Shown piece by piece: positions 46,597-58,701 of a DNA stretch of 64,000 nt. Origin of the DNA: Agaricus subrufescens (lineage: Eukaryota > Basidiomycota > Agaricomycetes > Agaricales > Agaricaceae); contig CM057059.1 in assembly GCA_029945375.1 (NCBI GenBank), forward strand, positions 186,001-250,000, in the 5' to 3' direction. Position numbers and translations under genes: made by a program. The notes under the pieces were generated by a model. The model did no database searches. It saw only the letters and a list, made by a program, of their open reading frames with translations, and was not told the origin of the DNA. Each line of letters opens with the position of its first letter. The stretch's first letter is position 1.

Positions 46597-49500
46597 TTAG
46601 TACCCATCAGCAGCGGAAAAGGTCGATTTTTTCGGTGGCTTTCCTCTCTTCTTTTTATTTGTCGTACTCGTTGAACTTGCCGAAGCCGCCCGTTCTCGAC
46701 CACGTTTTGCCTTCCCACCCCTTCCACCTCTCCCACTCGTATTGGTACTTGTTGTCCCACTATTATTATATTTCGATCCCGAAGTAGTCGGACAAGCTAA
46801 AAAAAAAACGTTTCATGTCCCGGTTACTGTGATCAATTGATTTTACTCTCACCATTGGCCCAGTGGCCCTCTTGTCCACACGTGAAACATCGGCGTGCCC
46901 CACTCACGCCGTTGCCTCCACTCGGATTGGCCCCAGCACCCGAAAAAAGACTAGGACACGCTGTCAGACACACATCGAATGATCGATCAGTCAATCGCTT
47001 CCACATCTTTCTATCAATCCTTTCTGACCTGATGCAAAATGCCCTTCCTTCCCACATTTGAAACATGTCTTGTCACCTCCGGTAGCCTCATTGATCGCAA
47101 GTCCAGTTCCAAAACTTCGGGGTCGTTTATTCAAACCATCATTATTCTGACTGGGACAATCTTGATTCCGTACCATCAACATGAAATGATAACAAATCGG
47201 CGCTAAATGAAGTGCTCACTATTTGACCAATGCCCTTGTTGACCACACTTTGAAGACGCTTTATCAAGACAAAGGCTAACCAGGCAGACTTAATACTAAC
47301 CTTAAAACATGATCCATCTCCAGCGCCTCCACTACCCGACGCACCACTATTTTGTCTGGGTGGCTCATCGTACCACTCAAAAAACTGGCAATCGCCAACA
47401 CTTTGGCCATTCGGACATCTCCAGAATTGCCTTCCCTGATTCAGGCCTTCCTTCGATACTGTTAAAAGTAAACTCGGTACTCCGCATTTGCACATCTTGG
47501 CCGTTTGAGTAGGATCATTGTTTGCCTAAATCACAAGAAAAGAGAAAATGAAAAGGGGCATGAGCACTTCATATCACTGGATTGATCGAATACAAACTCC
47601 CACCTGCGGAAACGTTCGCTTCGCTGGTACCAACGATCCAGTGCCAGATCCCGAACCAGAGCCTACATCATCCGCCCACTTCCAAAATCCGCAAGAATCT
47701 CTAGAGCACATAAAGTACTCCCTTCCGCTACTATTAATCCCCGATACAGTGTTTTTTTTCTTCATCGCAGGTAACCCACAACCACAATGTACGTTCGGAT
47801 CAGAAACGCCGGGTGACGACCGGGAGGTTGTCGCTCTTTGTGTAACCATTGTCGTGGAAGACGAAGTTGATGCCACTGACGGCCTTGATGAGAATGACGT
47901 AGTTGGGAACGCAGGTCCTATGGTATGTTAGATCACTACGAGTAAAGATCGGTGTTTTGCTTCTTACTATCATCCATATCCACATCAATCACCTCAGGAG
48001 ACGCGTTTCCTCCGGTACGTCCTCCACGAGTTCTTCGTGATGTAGGTGCGTTTGTTCCCCTCCCCCTATTTCCGCCTTGTCCGCCACCGCCATTGCCACC
48101 GCCACCGCCACCGCCCCTGCCACCACCACCACCACCATTGTGATCACCTCTGTCGTTGTCGTTATTGTGGCCTCCTCCATCTCCGTTTCTGGGCTCTAAA
48201 GCGACATTATCATTCCCACCGCTGTCAAGATATTGCCTCACATTCTAAACGTAGACAGTTAACCAGAATGACAGAGGATAAGTGCCTCAACATACCCGAA
48301 CAACAGCCCCCCAGTTCTCTTTCACCACGCGGAACATCTCTTTATACTGTTCCAACGCCTGATCCAACATCGCTTGCTTCGTAATGGTTCGTTGACCGAC
48401 AAGGACCATCCTCCTCTCAGTCTCATAATGCATCAAACATCAGTTTTCAAGCACATATGGATGCGTGTACCCGATCATAGAAGCAGACATACCTCACGTC
48501 TTAATTGAGGTTTACTGACACTTCGATCCAAACCAATCTCATCATACCCTTCCACAAGCGCAACTCCCAAAGTCGAGGGCACGAGATACTTGGTCGATCC
48601 TTCCATCCGTTCGATGACATACTCACGATCTACGATGTTTTGTATATGTTGCGCAATGGTCGCATCCGTGCCTGAACAATGCCGACTTCGCATGAAATCC
48701 CCCTTGCTAAATCCAAAATAACACACATACCAATCCCGTTCTTATCCATTAAAGAAACCAAATCTGCCTCGGTGAGTAAATGCGGCTTGCTTGTTTTCCC
48801 TGATCTCATTTCACAACACGTGGGGCGGAAAGAGTCCCCCTCCTTGAACTCGGGTAATGGATGTTCGCTCCATTTATCGTAAGGGTAAACATCGAGGTAA
48901 TTTGTCTTACGTATAACAAGACCTAACGAAGTCAGCGAGAACATCTTCATAGTCAAGAAACTTGAGTATACCTGAAGCATGGAAAAATTCTCCGCCGCAT
49001 ACTACATCGACCGTCGTTTGCCAACCTTCAGCGTCCTTTGAACAACATGCTAAGAACCTCCTCGTAATATACTCGTACACCCGTTTCTCATCACCGGTTA
49101 AATTCCCAGCATGTGCGGTAGGATGGATGGGAGGGTGTGCCTTATCATCATGTTTGCCTTTCCTAGGTGAGTTAAACTCGCCTCGCTCGAGAGATTGAGC
49201 AAAATTTCCCCAGTTGGCATCTGCCGTTTGCTTCTGAATGAGTGTCATAAAGTCAAATTGGGGGTCAAACTGATCGGTCTCTGTTCTCGGGTAGGAAACA
49301 AAACCCTGCTGATAAAGCTTTTCTGCAATCTTGCCAGGCGCGTTGAGTGAGTGAGCGAGGATTCGGCGTAAGAGATGTTAAAGGCATACATACATCCAGG
49401 ACTTTCTTGGGTGCCATTTTGAGAAGACGAGAACCTGCCTTCTGCAACTCAACGGTGGTCAAGGGTAGTGGTTTCCTAAATATAGTCGATGGATAGTCTG

Positions 49501-50549
49501 TCATATAGAGATGAATTTTCGTACCATTTCTTCGTTTCTTTCTTGACGACTTTGGTGACTCTGACATCAGGGAATTCAAGAACGTGCTCATAAAGAACGA
49601 CAACGACAGCCTCATCAAAGAGGTGCCCTCTGCTCCAATTAAATGTAGTCTCTTCACGGCCGGTCGGAGTATTTGAGGTATATGATAGGAATATGTACCA
49701 GAAATCCTCAGGAACAAAGTTCCTTACTTGATTGTACCGCTGAACAACAAACCCTAGAGTCGGAAACTGGCATGGACCTCGACGTTGGGATAAGCAAGGA
49801 TCGAGAGAGAGCATTGATGGTTCACCAACTTACCATAAGACACTAGCTTTTCAGCTAACTGCTGGACCTGTGTTTGAAGTGACAAAGTTTGCATCCGAGT
49901 AAATGCGGCTCCAATCCTGAGATCCAGGAGGATTCTCGCCTCGACAGCATCTGCCTGCGCCAAATCAAGTTCTACGGGGTGTTGTGCAGCGCGATGTATT
50001 TGCCTGGGAAACGGGGAATGAGAATTCGTGACTGCATCGATCAAAGAACTCACTGAGCGATGATGGCACTGAACCTCGCCCTCTTGACCACGAGATTCCG
50101 ATTCGCCTTTCGACACACAGAAACGATCTCCGTACCGATATGCTCACCCTCCCTGTCACAATCCGTCCATATCATGAGAGTAGCGGCCCGACGCGCCTGA
50201 ATCATCAAGTTTTGTTCTATGGGCTTCATGTTCTGCCCGACCTTTGACTCGACAGGAGCATCGAAAAGGTCCCCAGGATTGCATGAGTGCCATTTGCGAT
50301 GCGCGTCCGTGAAGTCATGCTCTAGCAAGTGTCCAGCCACACAAGTGACGGTGAAGAAAGAGTTGGTCTGTGGGTAATCAAACTCGTAGTTTTTGACGAA
50401 TTTTGACTGGGTGTTGTGCTTTATGCGGTATAAACAAGGGGGTATTTGTGGTTGAAATGGAGACCCACCGTAGTGTACCGACCACCGGAAAGAATCTGGG
50501 TTATGGACTTTGATATGGACGGTTTTTCGGCGACGCAAAGGACCCTCAT
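46597..50549 (-). CDS. TOP3: DNA topoisomerase III (type IA) with GRF fingers and zinc knuckles
   Basis: The start at 50549 gives the family N-terminus MRVLCVAEKPS (Toprim Glu). Early exons are 50549-50469, 50418-50054 and 50003-49834; about a dozen more follow. Seen in order: KNYEFDY, Toprim WTDCDREGEHIG, VSYGPCQFPTLGFVVQRY, TTFNWSRGHLFD, the catalytic-Tyr motif GFVSYPRTETDQF (about 49270), HPPIHPT, MDKNGIGTDATIAQHI, ERRMV. The tail holds an Arg/Gly-rich linker, two GRF zinc fingers (HCGCG...GREYFMC...CGFWKW; CKCG...GRQFWRC...CQFFEW) and three CCHC knuckles, ending in a Lys-rich piece and SAADGY. Stop at 46599-46597. The enzyme passes single DNA strands and, with a RecQ helicase and Rmi1, resolves recombination intermediates. 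The extra zinc modules probably bind single-stranded DNA. Confidence 0.95.
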
Positions 50550-52400
50550 GCGGACGAGATGGACGGGGGGAGAAACATTTGTCAAGAATCCAATTAACAG
50601 CGCGACAGAAGCCAAATTCGCGGTCACGTGCATGGGTCTGCACGATCTCGGCACGTGCCGGGCACGGGTGATCTCTTATCGGTCTTGGGAGCGGACGGCG
50701 GACGCCGCTGTGCCACTCCGCCAGGCCTGATGAGAGCCCACCTTCGTCGTCGGGACTACCTCTACTGTAGGGCAACATCAGCCTATTACCAGATAGGACA
50801 CAAGCAGCGATGCTGTGAGTCGGGGTTGAACATCAGCTTCGTTCGCTGGGAATGGGTCTGCAAAAACTGCCTCCGTGCACGTATTTAAGTTAGTCTAGAG
50901 TGTAAATACCCACGAGAAGCAGGGCACGAGAGGCCTTGTGTTCCGATATCGCCCAGATCAAGATTAAACATGGAAGAGGCGGAAGAAGCTGTTGCCATAT
51001 TAAGGGGTCATGTATACACCTTTCTCACTGCCAATATGATATCCTGATAAGTTGTGATATATATAGCGTCTTTGGCTTTGACTAGCCCAGTGCTGAGTGT
51101 TGGAGGCGCATGCACCATCCAGGATTATGATCGGGATTGTCAACAAACCCCGATCATGATCCTGATAGTGAATTTGTTTTTCTTCATGCTCAACTTTGAA
51201 GCTCATTGTTTTAGTTACTTTGTCATGTATTGATGCATTATCTTGATACATCGCTCATGACGAGCTCCTCCTATCCCATACACGTCGCTAAGGTAAATCG
51301 TAGCATATTCAATGAAGTCAAGGACATGATGAGTCGTGACACTTCTGGAATCGAACATCGAAGATGACACCACCGTTCTCACCCGATTCCCGACTACGCC
51401 TAGTATAGAGGCTGTCGTATCTCATACCAAAATTTTTTTCAATGGGTTATCACCCTCCCTTAACCTGCATAATAATCACTTCACGAGCCCAGTGACCGTG
51501 ATCTCCTGTATTACCACCATTCATTCCAATCAGATTGGACAGTCGAGTTTGAGCAAGAAGGGAGCCGCTGAAGATCAAGTGGAAGTCTAGTATGGTCCCT
51601 CACGCTATTTTATTCTCATAGGTACTATTGAAGTTGACAAAGACTCTGAGGAAAATGTTGAAGTGATATTTTTCAATAGGTAAAATATACGCGAATAATT
51701 ATGACCCCAGTATCTGTAAAGGAATGTATATTGATCATGCTCGACTTCCTTTCTTCTTGGAGGTCTTCCATCAGCAAGGTACAAAGTCAAGTTACAATTT
51801 GACTGAGAGAAGAAAGCGCATCCAACCAATGAGTAGAGAATTTTCAACTGTCCTCCCCTCAGTTTTTACTCAGCTGAGTTTAGTTATGAAGTTGCGTCGT
51901 ATCTGATTGTTTATTGAGAATGTTAATTATTAATTATGCACTTAAGAGAAGTGTGTGTAATTCTTAATTGATTCCGTTGATTCCACCATGTCTGGCCTGT
52001 CATAATGCTAACAACATTCCTGGGTAGGGTACGCCAGCGTCTCATTGCTATAAAAGGCTTCATAACTAGGTGAATATTAGAAAATAATTGGATTCATTAG
52101 AGGCGCGATTTCAACGTTCCTTAGCCAAAATTTGCACCGTATTTATGACCGACCCACGGTTACGTGGGAAATTGATTATTGATTTTTTCAGAGATATTAG
52201 TGCAGTGATCAGTGTATCACCCTTTTTCTTATTACGTTTCCATGTGCCTCACAACGCAGCATGTGTTTGATTAATCCACGGCACCCCTGAATGCTTCGTT
52301 TTCTCAGTTCCTGCCATCACCGGCCTCTGTATTCAAGTTACTCAGGAGAAATCAACAGACTACGCTTGATGATAGAGATCTTCATGAAGACCATTCATAT
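50550..52400. other. Intergenic: TOP3 promoter side, hairpin sequence, then A/T-rich DNA
   Basis: No gene is supported. The first 300 bp upstream of TOP3 are GC-richer. A long inverted repeat lies at 51120-51164 (separate entry). The rest up to the FunK1 relic is A/T-rich with short frames only. Confidence 0.45.
51120..51164. repeat. Inverted repeat, 16-bp arms, 13-base loop
   Basis: CAGGATTATGATCGGG (51120-51135) pairs with CCCGATCATGATCCTG (51149-51164). The arms match except for one position that would be a G-U pair in RNA. The loop is ATTGTCAACAAAC. No gene surrounds it. Confidence 0.75.
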
Positions 52401-53640
52401 GAGGGGTACAGGTACATCGTCCCTTACCGCCGTAGGTGATTACTGACATTGCAAGACGTAGAACACTTCTTAGTCGGACAGACTGAGTTTGTAGGTTCAA
52501 TATGGGCTAACAAGATCTTGATGTAGCCTCTAATGTTCCCTCCTGTCTCAGTATTCCCTTCCTCTAAAGCGTGTCGGCACGTGCAGTGACAACCTGTGGA
52601 TTAAATCTCCCAAGCAGACTACGAACTGGGTATGTCATCTAAGGATATATATATATATATATAAAGGCATCATTCGGGGCATAGAGATCATAAGATAATT
52701 GACTAAAGAGAATGCCCCCAGCCTCAATCGCCTCCTCGTAAGATGGATTGACACCCACAAAATACTCCCAGACTTTCCGAACGTGCTAACTCACTGGTTC
52801 ACGACGAGACCCGCGATTTTGTGGTGAAGGTATCCCTGGCCTTTTTCGGAATTATCCCCCCTAATACCCTTACATTATTAGGGTGTCCGGGTCGTCAGCC
52901 TACTCAATTATAGAAGTCAAGGCCACGGCGGATACAGACTTAGAGGATTGGATGCATAAGTTGGTTACACTATCGCAGAACAAATCAACCAGTTGTTCCT
53001 AAACACTCCCACGTTTAGCGATCGCAAACTGCAAATCCCGAGGTATGATCAGAGTGACTTTGTCAGCCTCAGCGACACAATTGACATAGATGACGTACGT
53101 TAGTACCGGCCCTCGAATTTCGAATTCAACGACAACGAATTTTTTCTCCAGGGCCCACCGCGATTCGGACAAACCCCTGCTAAGCTTTCGTGTTTGTCAC
53201 TAACAAACTTGGGACGGGGTTAAACTTCCATAAACACCAATGAGCATTCCGCAGTCTCCGCAGTCTTCATTCAAACTCTCCCAGAAAGTATTCGAACAGT
53301 GCGGTATCTCCGACCCCCTATGAGTTCCCAAAATAGAGAAAGGGAGTGGCATCGCTTTTAGACCTGTATGTCGATGTTGGTTGATCCTCCGAGATCTGGG
53401 AAAGGGCCCATGCAGCCTCTGGTGTTGAGCTCGAGCACTGGAGAGGTAAGAATAGTCCGGTAAGCTACTTAGTTTTAGCTGAAGCAAAACACTGCTCAAG
53501 ATGCTTCGAGTAACCCTCAAACAATATAGGCAACGGCTATCAAGACAAAGTTCCGAATTCAAAACCGCGGAGATGAGCAACGGCGATAGATTTAAATCTG
53601 ATGGTGTGTTCGCCAAGTATGTTCCTTTCATGTAAGTCTA
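52400..53640 (+). pseudogene. FunK1-like relic upstream of UPO copy 1
   Basis: Comparison with the minus strand of 1817-3459 shows the same order of segments. TACATCGTCCCTTACCGCC (about 52411) matches the opening segment. CAATTATAGAAGTCAAGG (about 52905) matches the VIEVK region. GCTAAGCTTTCGTGTTTGTC (53178-53197) matches the region coding QAIASFSYLS. AGAAAGTATTCGAACAGTG (about 53283) matches QQVFEKHG. Many indels and stops leave no long frame, so this is a dead copy more decayed than the left one. It also contains an (AT)n microsatellite at about 52644-52662. Confidence 0.6.
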
Positions 53641-54439
53641 TTTATTTGAGCGCATGAAGTGATGTTTGCAGAGTTCAATGTGTATACTGCTGCTCGATGG
53701 TAATCTACCGATTTTAACTTAAAGAGTGCTGATTTGATGTCAATGCAGAGTCTACTCCGAAGTCACGGGCCAAAATAAACTACAAATGGAATTTTACCCC
53801 GGTATGTCCTCACGAGATGTCGATTTGTTTTGATCTCCCATGCCGCGTGCCTAGTTGAGATCAGCTTCTGAAGGGCGGTCGCCGAACTCTGCGGCGTCGT
53901 GACCCTGAACACCCAAGCTGTTTTCCTCGTTGGTGTAGCCCGATTGGAGGAGCCTAACAGCTAAGTCGGTACGGAGTGTATCTCTACTGTGCGACAAGGG
54001 CCATATATCGACTTCATTATCGATCGGTGTGTCAAGCACAGTGCTTTTATATTATATCATTATCGAAAAAAATTGTGAGTCGGATGCCACGTAAATCCTT
54101 AAGCCATATCTAATACTATTCAAGGTATGGGAAGCATCGCTTATTGGTCGTATCTTGGCGCCATCTGTCAATTACAGAATCTGACCTGTCATCCGCCAAG
54201 CATCTCATAAAATAAATTATCAAGGTTTGATCCGGGAATGTATCATTCAACCGTGTGGAACCAGTAAACAACGTAACCACAATTGGGACGGTTGAGAAAG
54301 AACCCCATGGCCATTTTTTCAAGGCTTCCAGGATCCACGAGCAAGTTCACTGGATGCTCATCAGCGTCCTGGGAAGTGACTCACCTGATTCTAATGATCT
54401 GGAATGTCATAGTAAAGAATATAATCCAACGTGTTCCAA
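53641..54439. other. Spacer between the FunK1 relic and the UPO promoter block
   Basis: No gene is called. A 62-codon minus-strand frame at 54039-53851 is the only cleaner one and is not recognised. By position this should correspond to the missing 3' part of the FunK1 gene, but the match to the left copy is not clear by eye. Confidence 0.35.
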
Positions 54440-55191
54440 TCATCATGTTTCAATCTCCAGGCCCCAGGACTTAAAAGACTGTAGAAAGTTCAATACCCTG
54501 TCAATACCTGTGTTCTCGGTTATGTCAGTAGCGTCACCCGAATTTGAATTCGGTAATGTCTAATGGCTGACGGCGTAATTTCAGCTATTCGTCGAGGGTT
54601 GACGACTTGGCACTGCTGTGGACCCATATCAATGATCCAGATCAAAGATAAAGATCATCGGTTGGTAAAACAAGGCCGAGGTAACCACATTCAACTCTGA
54701 GGATATTCTTGGCATCGCGAGTCATTTATGGGGCAATGGAATGTGCAAATCCCTGTCGGGCGGGGAGGCGCGGAGACTACCTGGCCGATGACGCATTCTC
54801 GACACATGCTCCAACCTGCTTTTGTATCGAATAAACTCATTCAAGCAATCATATCAGATCGTATGCCTCGTCTCGAGCACCAAGGTTAGTTCTTACAGAA
54901 CATACCAACGTGAAAGATTGAGTGATTGTAGAGGTGAGGCATCACCAAGACATTGGACGCGAATGAGCTGATTTATTGATCAAGGGGTAACATCTCCGCC
55001 TCGCCCTGCAAAAACCGAGTGCCATTTCGTGTCGGCCCATACTCGAGGCCAGATGGGGGCGAAATCCTTGCTCCGACGCGACTCACTGTGTTGGATAGGC
55101 GTACATTTCTCATAACATACGTAGCGCAAGAAAATCTATAAATGCAGCCCGGGCAACAGGAGATAATCCTCATCCCCTTAGCTGTTCAGAT
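54440..55191 (+). promoter_or_regulatory. Upstream block of UPO copy 1
   Basis: This is homologous over its length to 58702-59469 and to the reverse of 289-1052. TATAAA is at 55137-55142, 55 bp before the start codon, the same distance as in copy 2. The G-rich piece GGGCGGGGAGGCGCGGAG (about 54759-54776) and the segment around GGCATCACCAAGACATTGGA are kept in all copies. Such conservation of non-coding DNA fits recent duplication. Confidence 0.7.
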
Positions 55192-56760
55192 ATGGTCGGC
55201 CTCACATCCTTCGTCACTCTCGCAATTGCTTTAGCTGCTCCCGCTGCTGCCTTCCCAGCCCATGGTTCTTTGGCTGGGTTGTCGAGACAAGACTTGGAGT
55301 CCGCCATGGCTGGATTTGGCAAGTATTCCACTCCGCCGCCGCCCCCTGGCCCTCTCGAATTCGGTGGTACCAAGCTCGTCAACGACGCTGCCCACCCGTT
55401 CATTGCACCCGGAGAGGACGACATCCGTGGACCTTGCCCAGCTTTGAACACCCTCGCCAACCATGGGGTCTGTATATTTTTGACACCATACATCAAATTG
55501 AAATCTAACATCCATTTTTAGTACATCAACCGAAATGGTATTGATACCCCAGGAAACATTGTCGGAGCCGCCATGGAAGGTGTGTATTTCTTGTTTGTAG
55601 TTCTTTAACTCAGACAACTGACTTCCGAAAGGTTTCAACATGGCCAACGACTTGGCTAAGTTCACTTGCTACGCCGCTTTCGTTGTCAACGGTAACCCGA
55701 TCACCAACATGGTCAGTATCGGTGAGAAGACCGCAAAGACTGGCCCAGACCCAGAAGCACCTGGTGCTGTTGTCGGTGGTTTGAACACCCACAACGTGTT
55801 CGAGGGTGACAGCAGTATGACCCGATGTCAGTATTCTATTATTACCGCACTGGCTTTGATCTTTAACTGATCGATCCTATCCCAGCTGATTACTACGATA
55901 CTGGTGATGTTGCCACCTTCAACGAGACACTCTTCCAAGGCGTACGTCTTTTACTATACTTCTGACAGCTCTGTTCACTAATCGACCCACAGTTCATCGA
56001 GTACAGCAACAGGTACGGAGGTGGAAGGTACAACCTCACCGCTGCCGGCGAGTACCGATACAAGCGTATCATGGACGGTGTTATGACCAACCCGACATTC
56101 ACCATTGTCGCTCCCCGTCTCTTCTCTGCCTACTCCGAGGCCGTCAACCCCATCAACATGTGGGTCGATGGGCGCCAGGACGATGGTCAACTCAAACTCG
56201 ACGCCGCCCGTAGCTTCTTCGAGGCTGCCCGCTTCCCCGACGACTTCCACCGTGCAGCGCGTCCGATGACTGCTGACAACGAGGCTGTTGTCCTTGCTGC
56301 TCACCCCGTCGACCCCGGTCGCAATGTCAACGGTGTCAACACATACACTGCTGACATTTCCACTGGATCACTTCCCGACAAGTGCTCGCAATACGAGGGC
56401 CACGTCAACACGACCCTCCGCTCTCTGTACCCCAACCCGACTGGTGATTTGTTGGACGCACTCAGGGCCAACGTCCACTACTTCTACACATCGGTACAAG
56501 CTGCTGGCTGTACTGAAATCTTCCCCTACGGCCAAGTTGAAGATGGTGAAAACAACGCTTACAAGGCGAAGATTGACCTTCCCGGCGCACCCTTGAACAT
56601 TGCGAATCACGAGTTCGCGTCTGCGACTGTTGCCGGACCCAGGACTCTCGTTGCCACCACCGCCAGTGCTCCCACTGCATCAGGAGCTGCGGCTCCCGTA
56701 GTGACCCCCATGGCTTCCGGCGCTGCTGCGCCATCCCCCATTGTCTCATTGGTTTATTAA
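55192..56760 (+). CDS. Long-type unspecific peroxygenase, copy 1
   Basis: Five exons: 55192-55467, 55522-55579, 55632-55826, 55886-55941 and 55993-56760, giving 450 residues. A signal peptide (about 1-20) predicts secretion. All family residues are present: PCP with the heme-ligand Cys, EGDSSMTR (Mg and heme propionate site), and RLFSAYSE, in which Arg and Glu seven residues apart form the acid-base pair of long UPOs such as that of Agrocybe aegerita. The Cys pair in DKCSQYE and AAGCTEIFPYG fits the known C-terminal disulfide. After IFPYG the protein runs on for about 75 residues in an Ala/Ser/Thr/Pro-rich tail, longer than the Agrocybe enzyme. The family oxygenates aromatics, alkanes and ethers with peroxide. 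The natural substrate is unknown. Confidence 0.95.
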
Positions 56761-57840
56761 TTATTTGTAAAATAGACTTGTGCTACATCTGTAAAGTGAT
56801 AAAAATTTCTGTTATTGATTTTTGATTGTTGTAATAATGCAACCTTCGAATTTGAGTATAGGCGGGAAACATGATTTGCGGCATTCAAGCATTTCATGAG
56901 GTAGAAATGTTCAGAGCACAATAACGCCAATATAATTCTTTACCAAATGTGGTCAATATCGTCGAATATTTCATAAACCTGACCCCTCAATCCGTGAACT
57001 ATCCACACAAAGGGACAATGAGAAGTTCGACCGCATCAATTTCTATTATTTGGGGCCCCACATTTAATTAATAACTTCCAGAACTTAGATAGATCTATTC
57101 CAGTTATCTTTTTGTACTATTGGGTTAAGATGAGAATCAAGTTGGGAGTGTTGGTACGTCAGTCTATTACAGCCGAATAGGGAGTTGAGAAGCATCGGAA
57201 TTAGATTGATCCTGTACAGATAATCGCACTAGACTTCATTAGACCGCCTGATTGTACCAACTATTCCGGCATAATTATTATGAGTCGATCGGGACAATCG
57301 GCCAAATCATGGGCAACAAACACGCCTTCCAGGCCCTTCTTTCCCAAACCTAGGAGCGCCCGTTAGAATTATTGGGGCATCTGGAGCATAGGAAATGTCA
57401 TACATTAGAAGTCAACAGGACAACCACTAATATACAGTGATAATCGTTGTAGGGAATCATTCCATAGAGTCGTTGGCCAGGATCGGCAACTATATTATCA
57501 GCCCTAGTATTTTTTCCGAGATTCCAAAATATAACAAGTCTTTTATGAATGCCGGGTGGGCCCTATACGATTAGGGAGCTAGTTTGATGACAGTGCGATT
57601 AACCCGCTATGATGTCACGGCAGAAAGCGCGTCGCACATTCAGGGCTGTCGGTTCGCTGAGCGTGTTTGTGACTATGCTTTTCCACCAAGGCATTGTTTG
57701 TTGTCACGCTCCCGGCTGCGAGATCCTCGTCAGGGATTGCTCATTCAACTCCATTTTGTACGAGTACCTCCTATGTGAGTAACATGAATATATTGTTCTC
57801 TAACACTATGAGGAACAAGCAAGAAACTCAGAAGCGCTTG
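56761..57840. other. 3' flank of UPO copy 1 and start of the second module
   Basis: The first 180 bp (to about 56938) match the 3' flank of copy 2, including TGCTACATCTGTAAAGTGAT. After that no gene is seen. GGGCCCTATACGATTAGGGA at 57558-57577 matches the reverse of 3803-3822, and CATTCAGGGCTGTCGGTTCG (57637-57656) and TTTTCCACCAAGGCATTGTT (57679-57698) match repeats found near 3640 and 1180. Confidence 0.5.
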
Positions 57841-58587
57841 TAAGGATGAGTAATCGGCCGATCACCATCCCTTACTACTACCACCATTGTCCCGAACAGT
57901 CCCGAACACCCGCTCTCGTTTTCCTCTACCCAGCACTCTCGCGGAGCGGCCTGCACTCAAGATGGTGCGCAAAATTCAAGACAAGTTATTTTCCGAAGCC
58001 TCGAGTCATCGCAGGCACAAAACTCAACAGAAAACGGCCACTCCTGGCCTTCGGGCTCGTGTCCCCAACGTACGACAACAACATCAGCGGCGCCCTTTGC
58101 CAGATAGGGAATGGAGGGGAGAAATGTTGTCTTCTCTTCGAGGAGGAGGATGAGGAAATTTTCATGTTCAATACAGTTGAACATTGGGTACGAATATTCG
58201 TTTCTTTTCTTTCGTCGTTGGTGGCTTTTTCCACTCGACTCTCCGTGCAGAAGAACATGTATACAAAGGAGTCTGCTGTAGTAGGATACACACCGAATAA
58301 TCACCCGTTTTCCTCCCCCGCTGTTCGATCGAACTTCTGTTTCCAGCTCAAACCTCTGCGCATCGTCTCACGTGTTTCTCTCTCTCTCTCTGTCTTCTCG
58401 TTGTCTCGCCTCCCGTTGCCCCTCGCTCTCGTCGTCTCGGCGCTCTTAAAACTTTGTTCCCAGTTCTGAGGCCTCGAAGTTGTTCCGCCAACCTCACATT
58501 GTTGAAGGATTGTTGAAGGACTCGTCATCTCTTCACGCTCTTCACGCTATTGAGCAAATTACAAATAGATGAAGACATCACTTAGCA
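57841..58587. other. Spacer inside the second module
   Basis: A 207-codon plus-strand frame (57846-58469) lies here, but its composition is irregular, no motif is visible, and it has no counterpart in the left module. It is not called as a gene. A CT-rich run is at about 58377-58395. Confidence 0.35.
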
Positions 58588-58700
58588 ATCAAGAATACCT
58601 TGTACGTACCATCCCTTGCCACCTCAGTCGTCCCTCCTTACAGACATTCTAGATTCGCTCAAAGTTGTAGGCATATACGACAACAATTCGTGAGTCAACA
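58588..58700 (+). pseudogene. FunK1-like relic, 5' fragment only, upstream of UPO copy 2
   Basis: About 110 bp match the opening of the FunK1 relic at 3459-3340 read on the minus strand. Shared landmarks are GTACCA(T/C)CCCTTGCC(A/G)CCTCAG, CATTCTAGATTCGCTCAAAG and ACAA(C/T)(A/G)ATTCGTG(A/G)GTCAACA. The match stops abruptly at about 58700, where the UPO upstream block begins, so the rest of the gene has been deleted. Confidence 0.6.
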
Positions 58701-58701
58701 A

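Noticed and set aside
50550..50654. Longer TOP3 N-terminus from an upstream ATG
   Set aside because: The family starts directly with the M-(R/K)-VLCVAEK motif at 50549. The extra 35 residues show no resemblance.
57846..58469. 207-codon plus-strand frame between the two UPO genes
   Set aside because: No motif, irregular composition, no counterpart in the left module, and overlapping frames on the other strand. Most likely chance openness.
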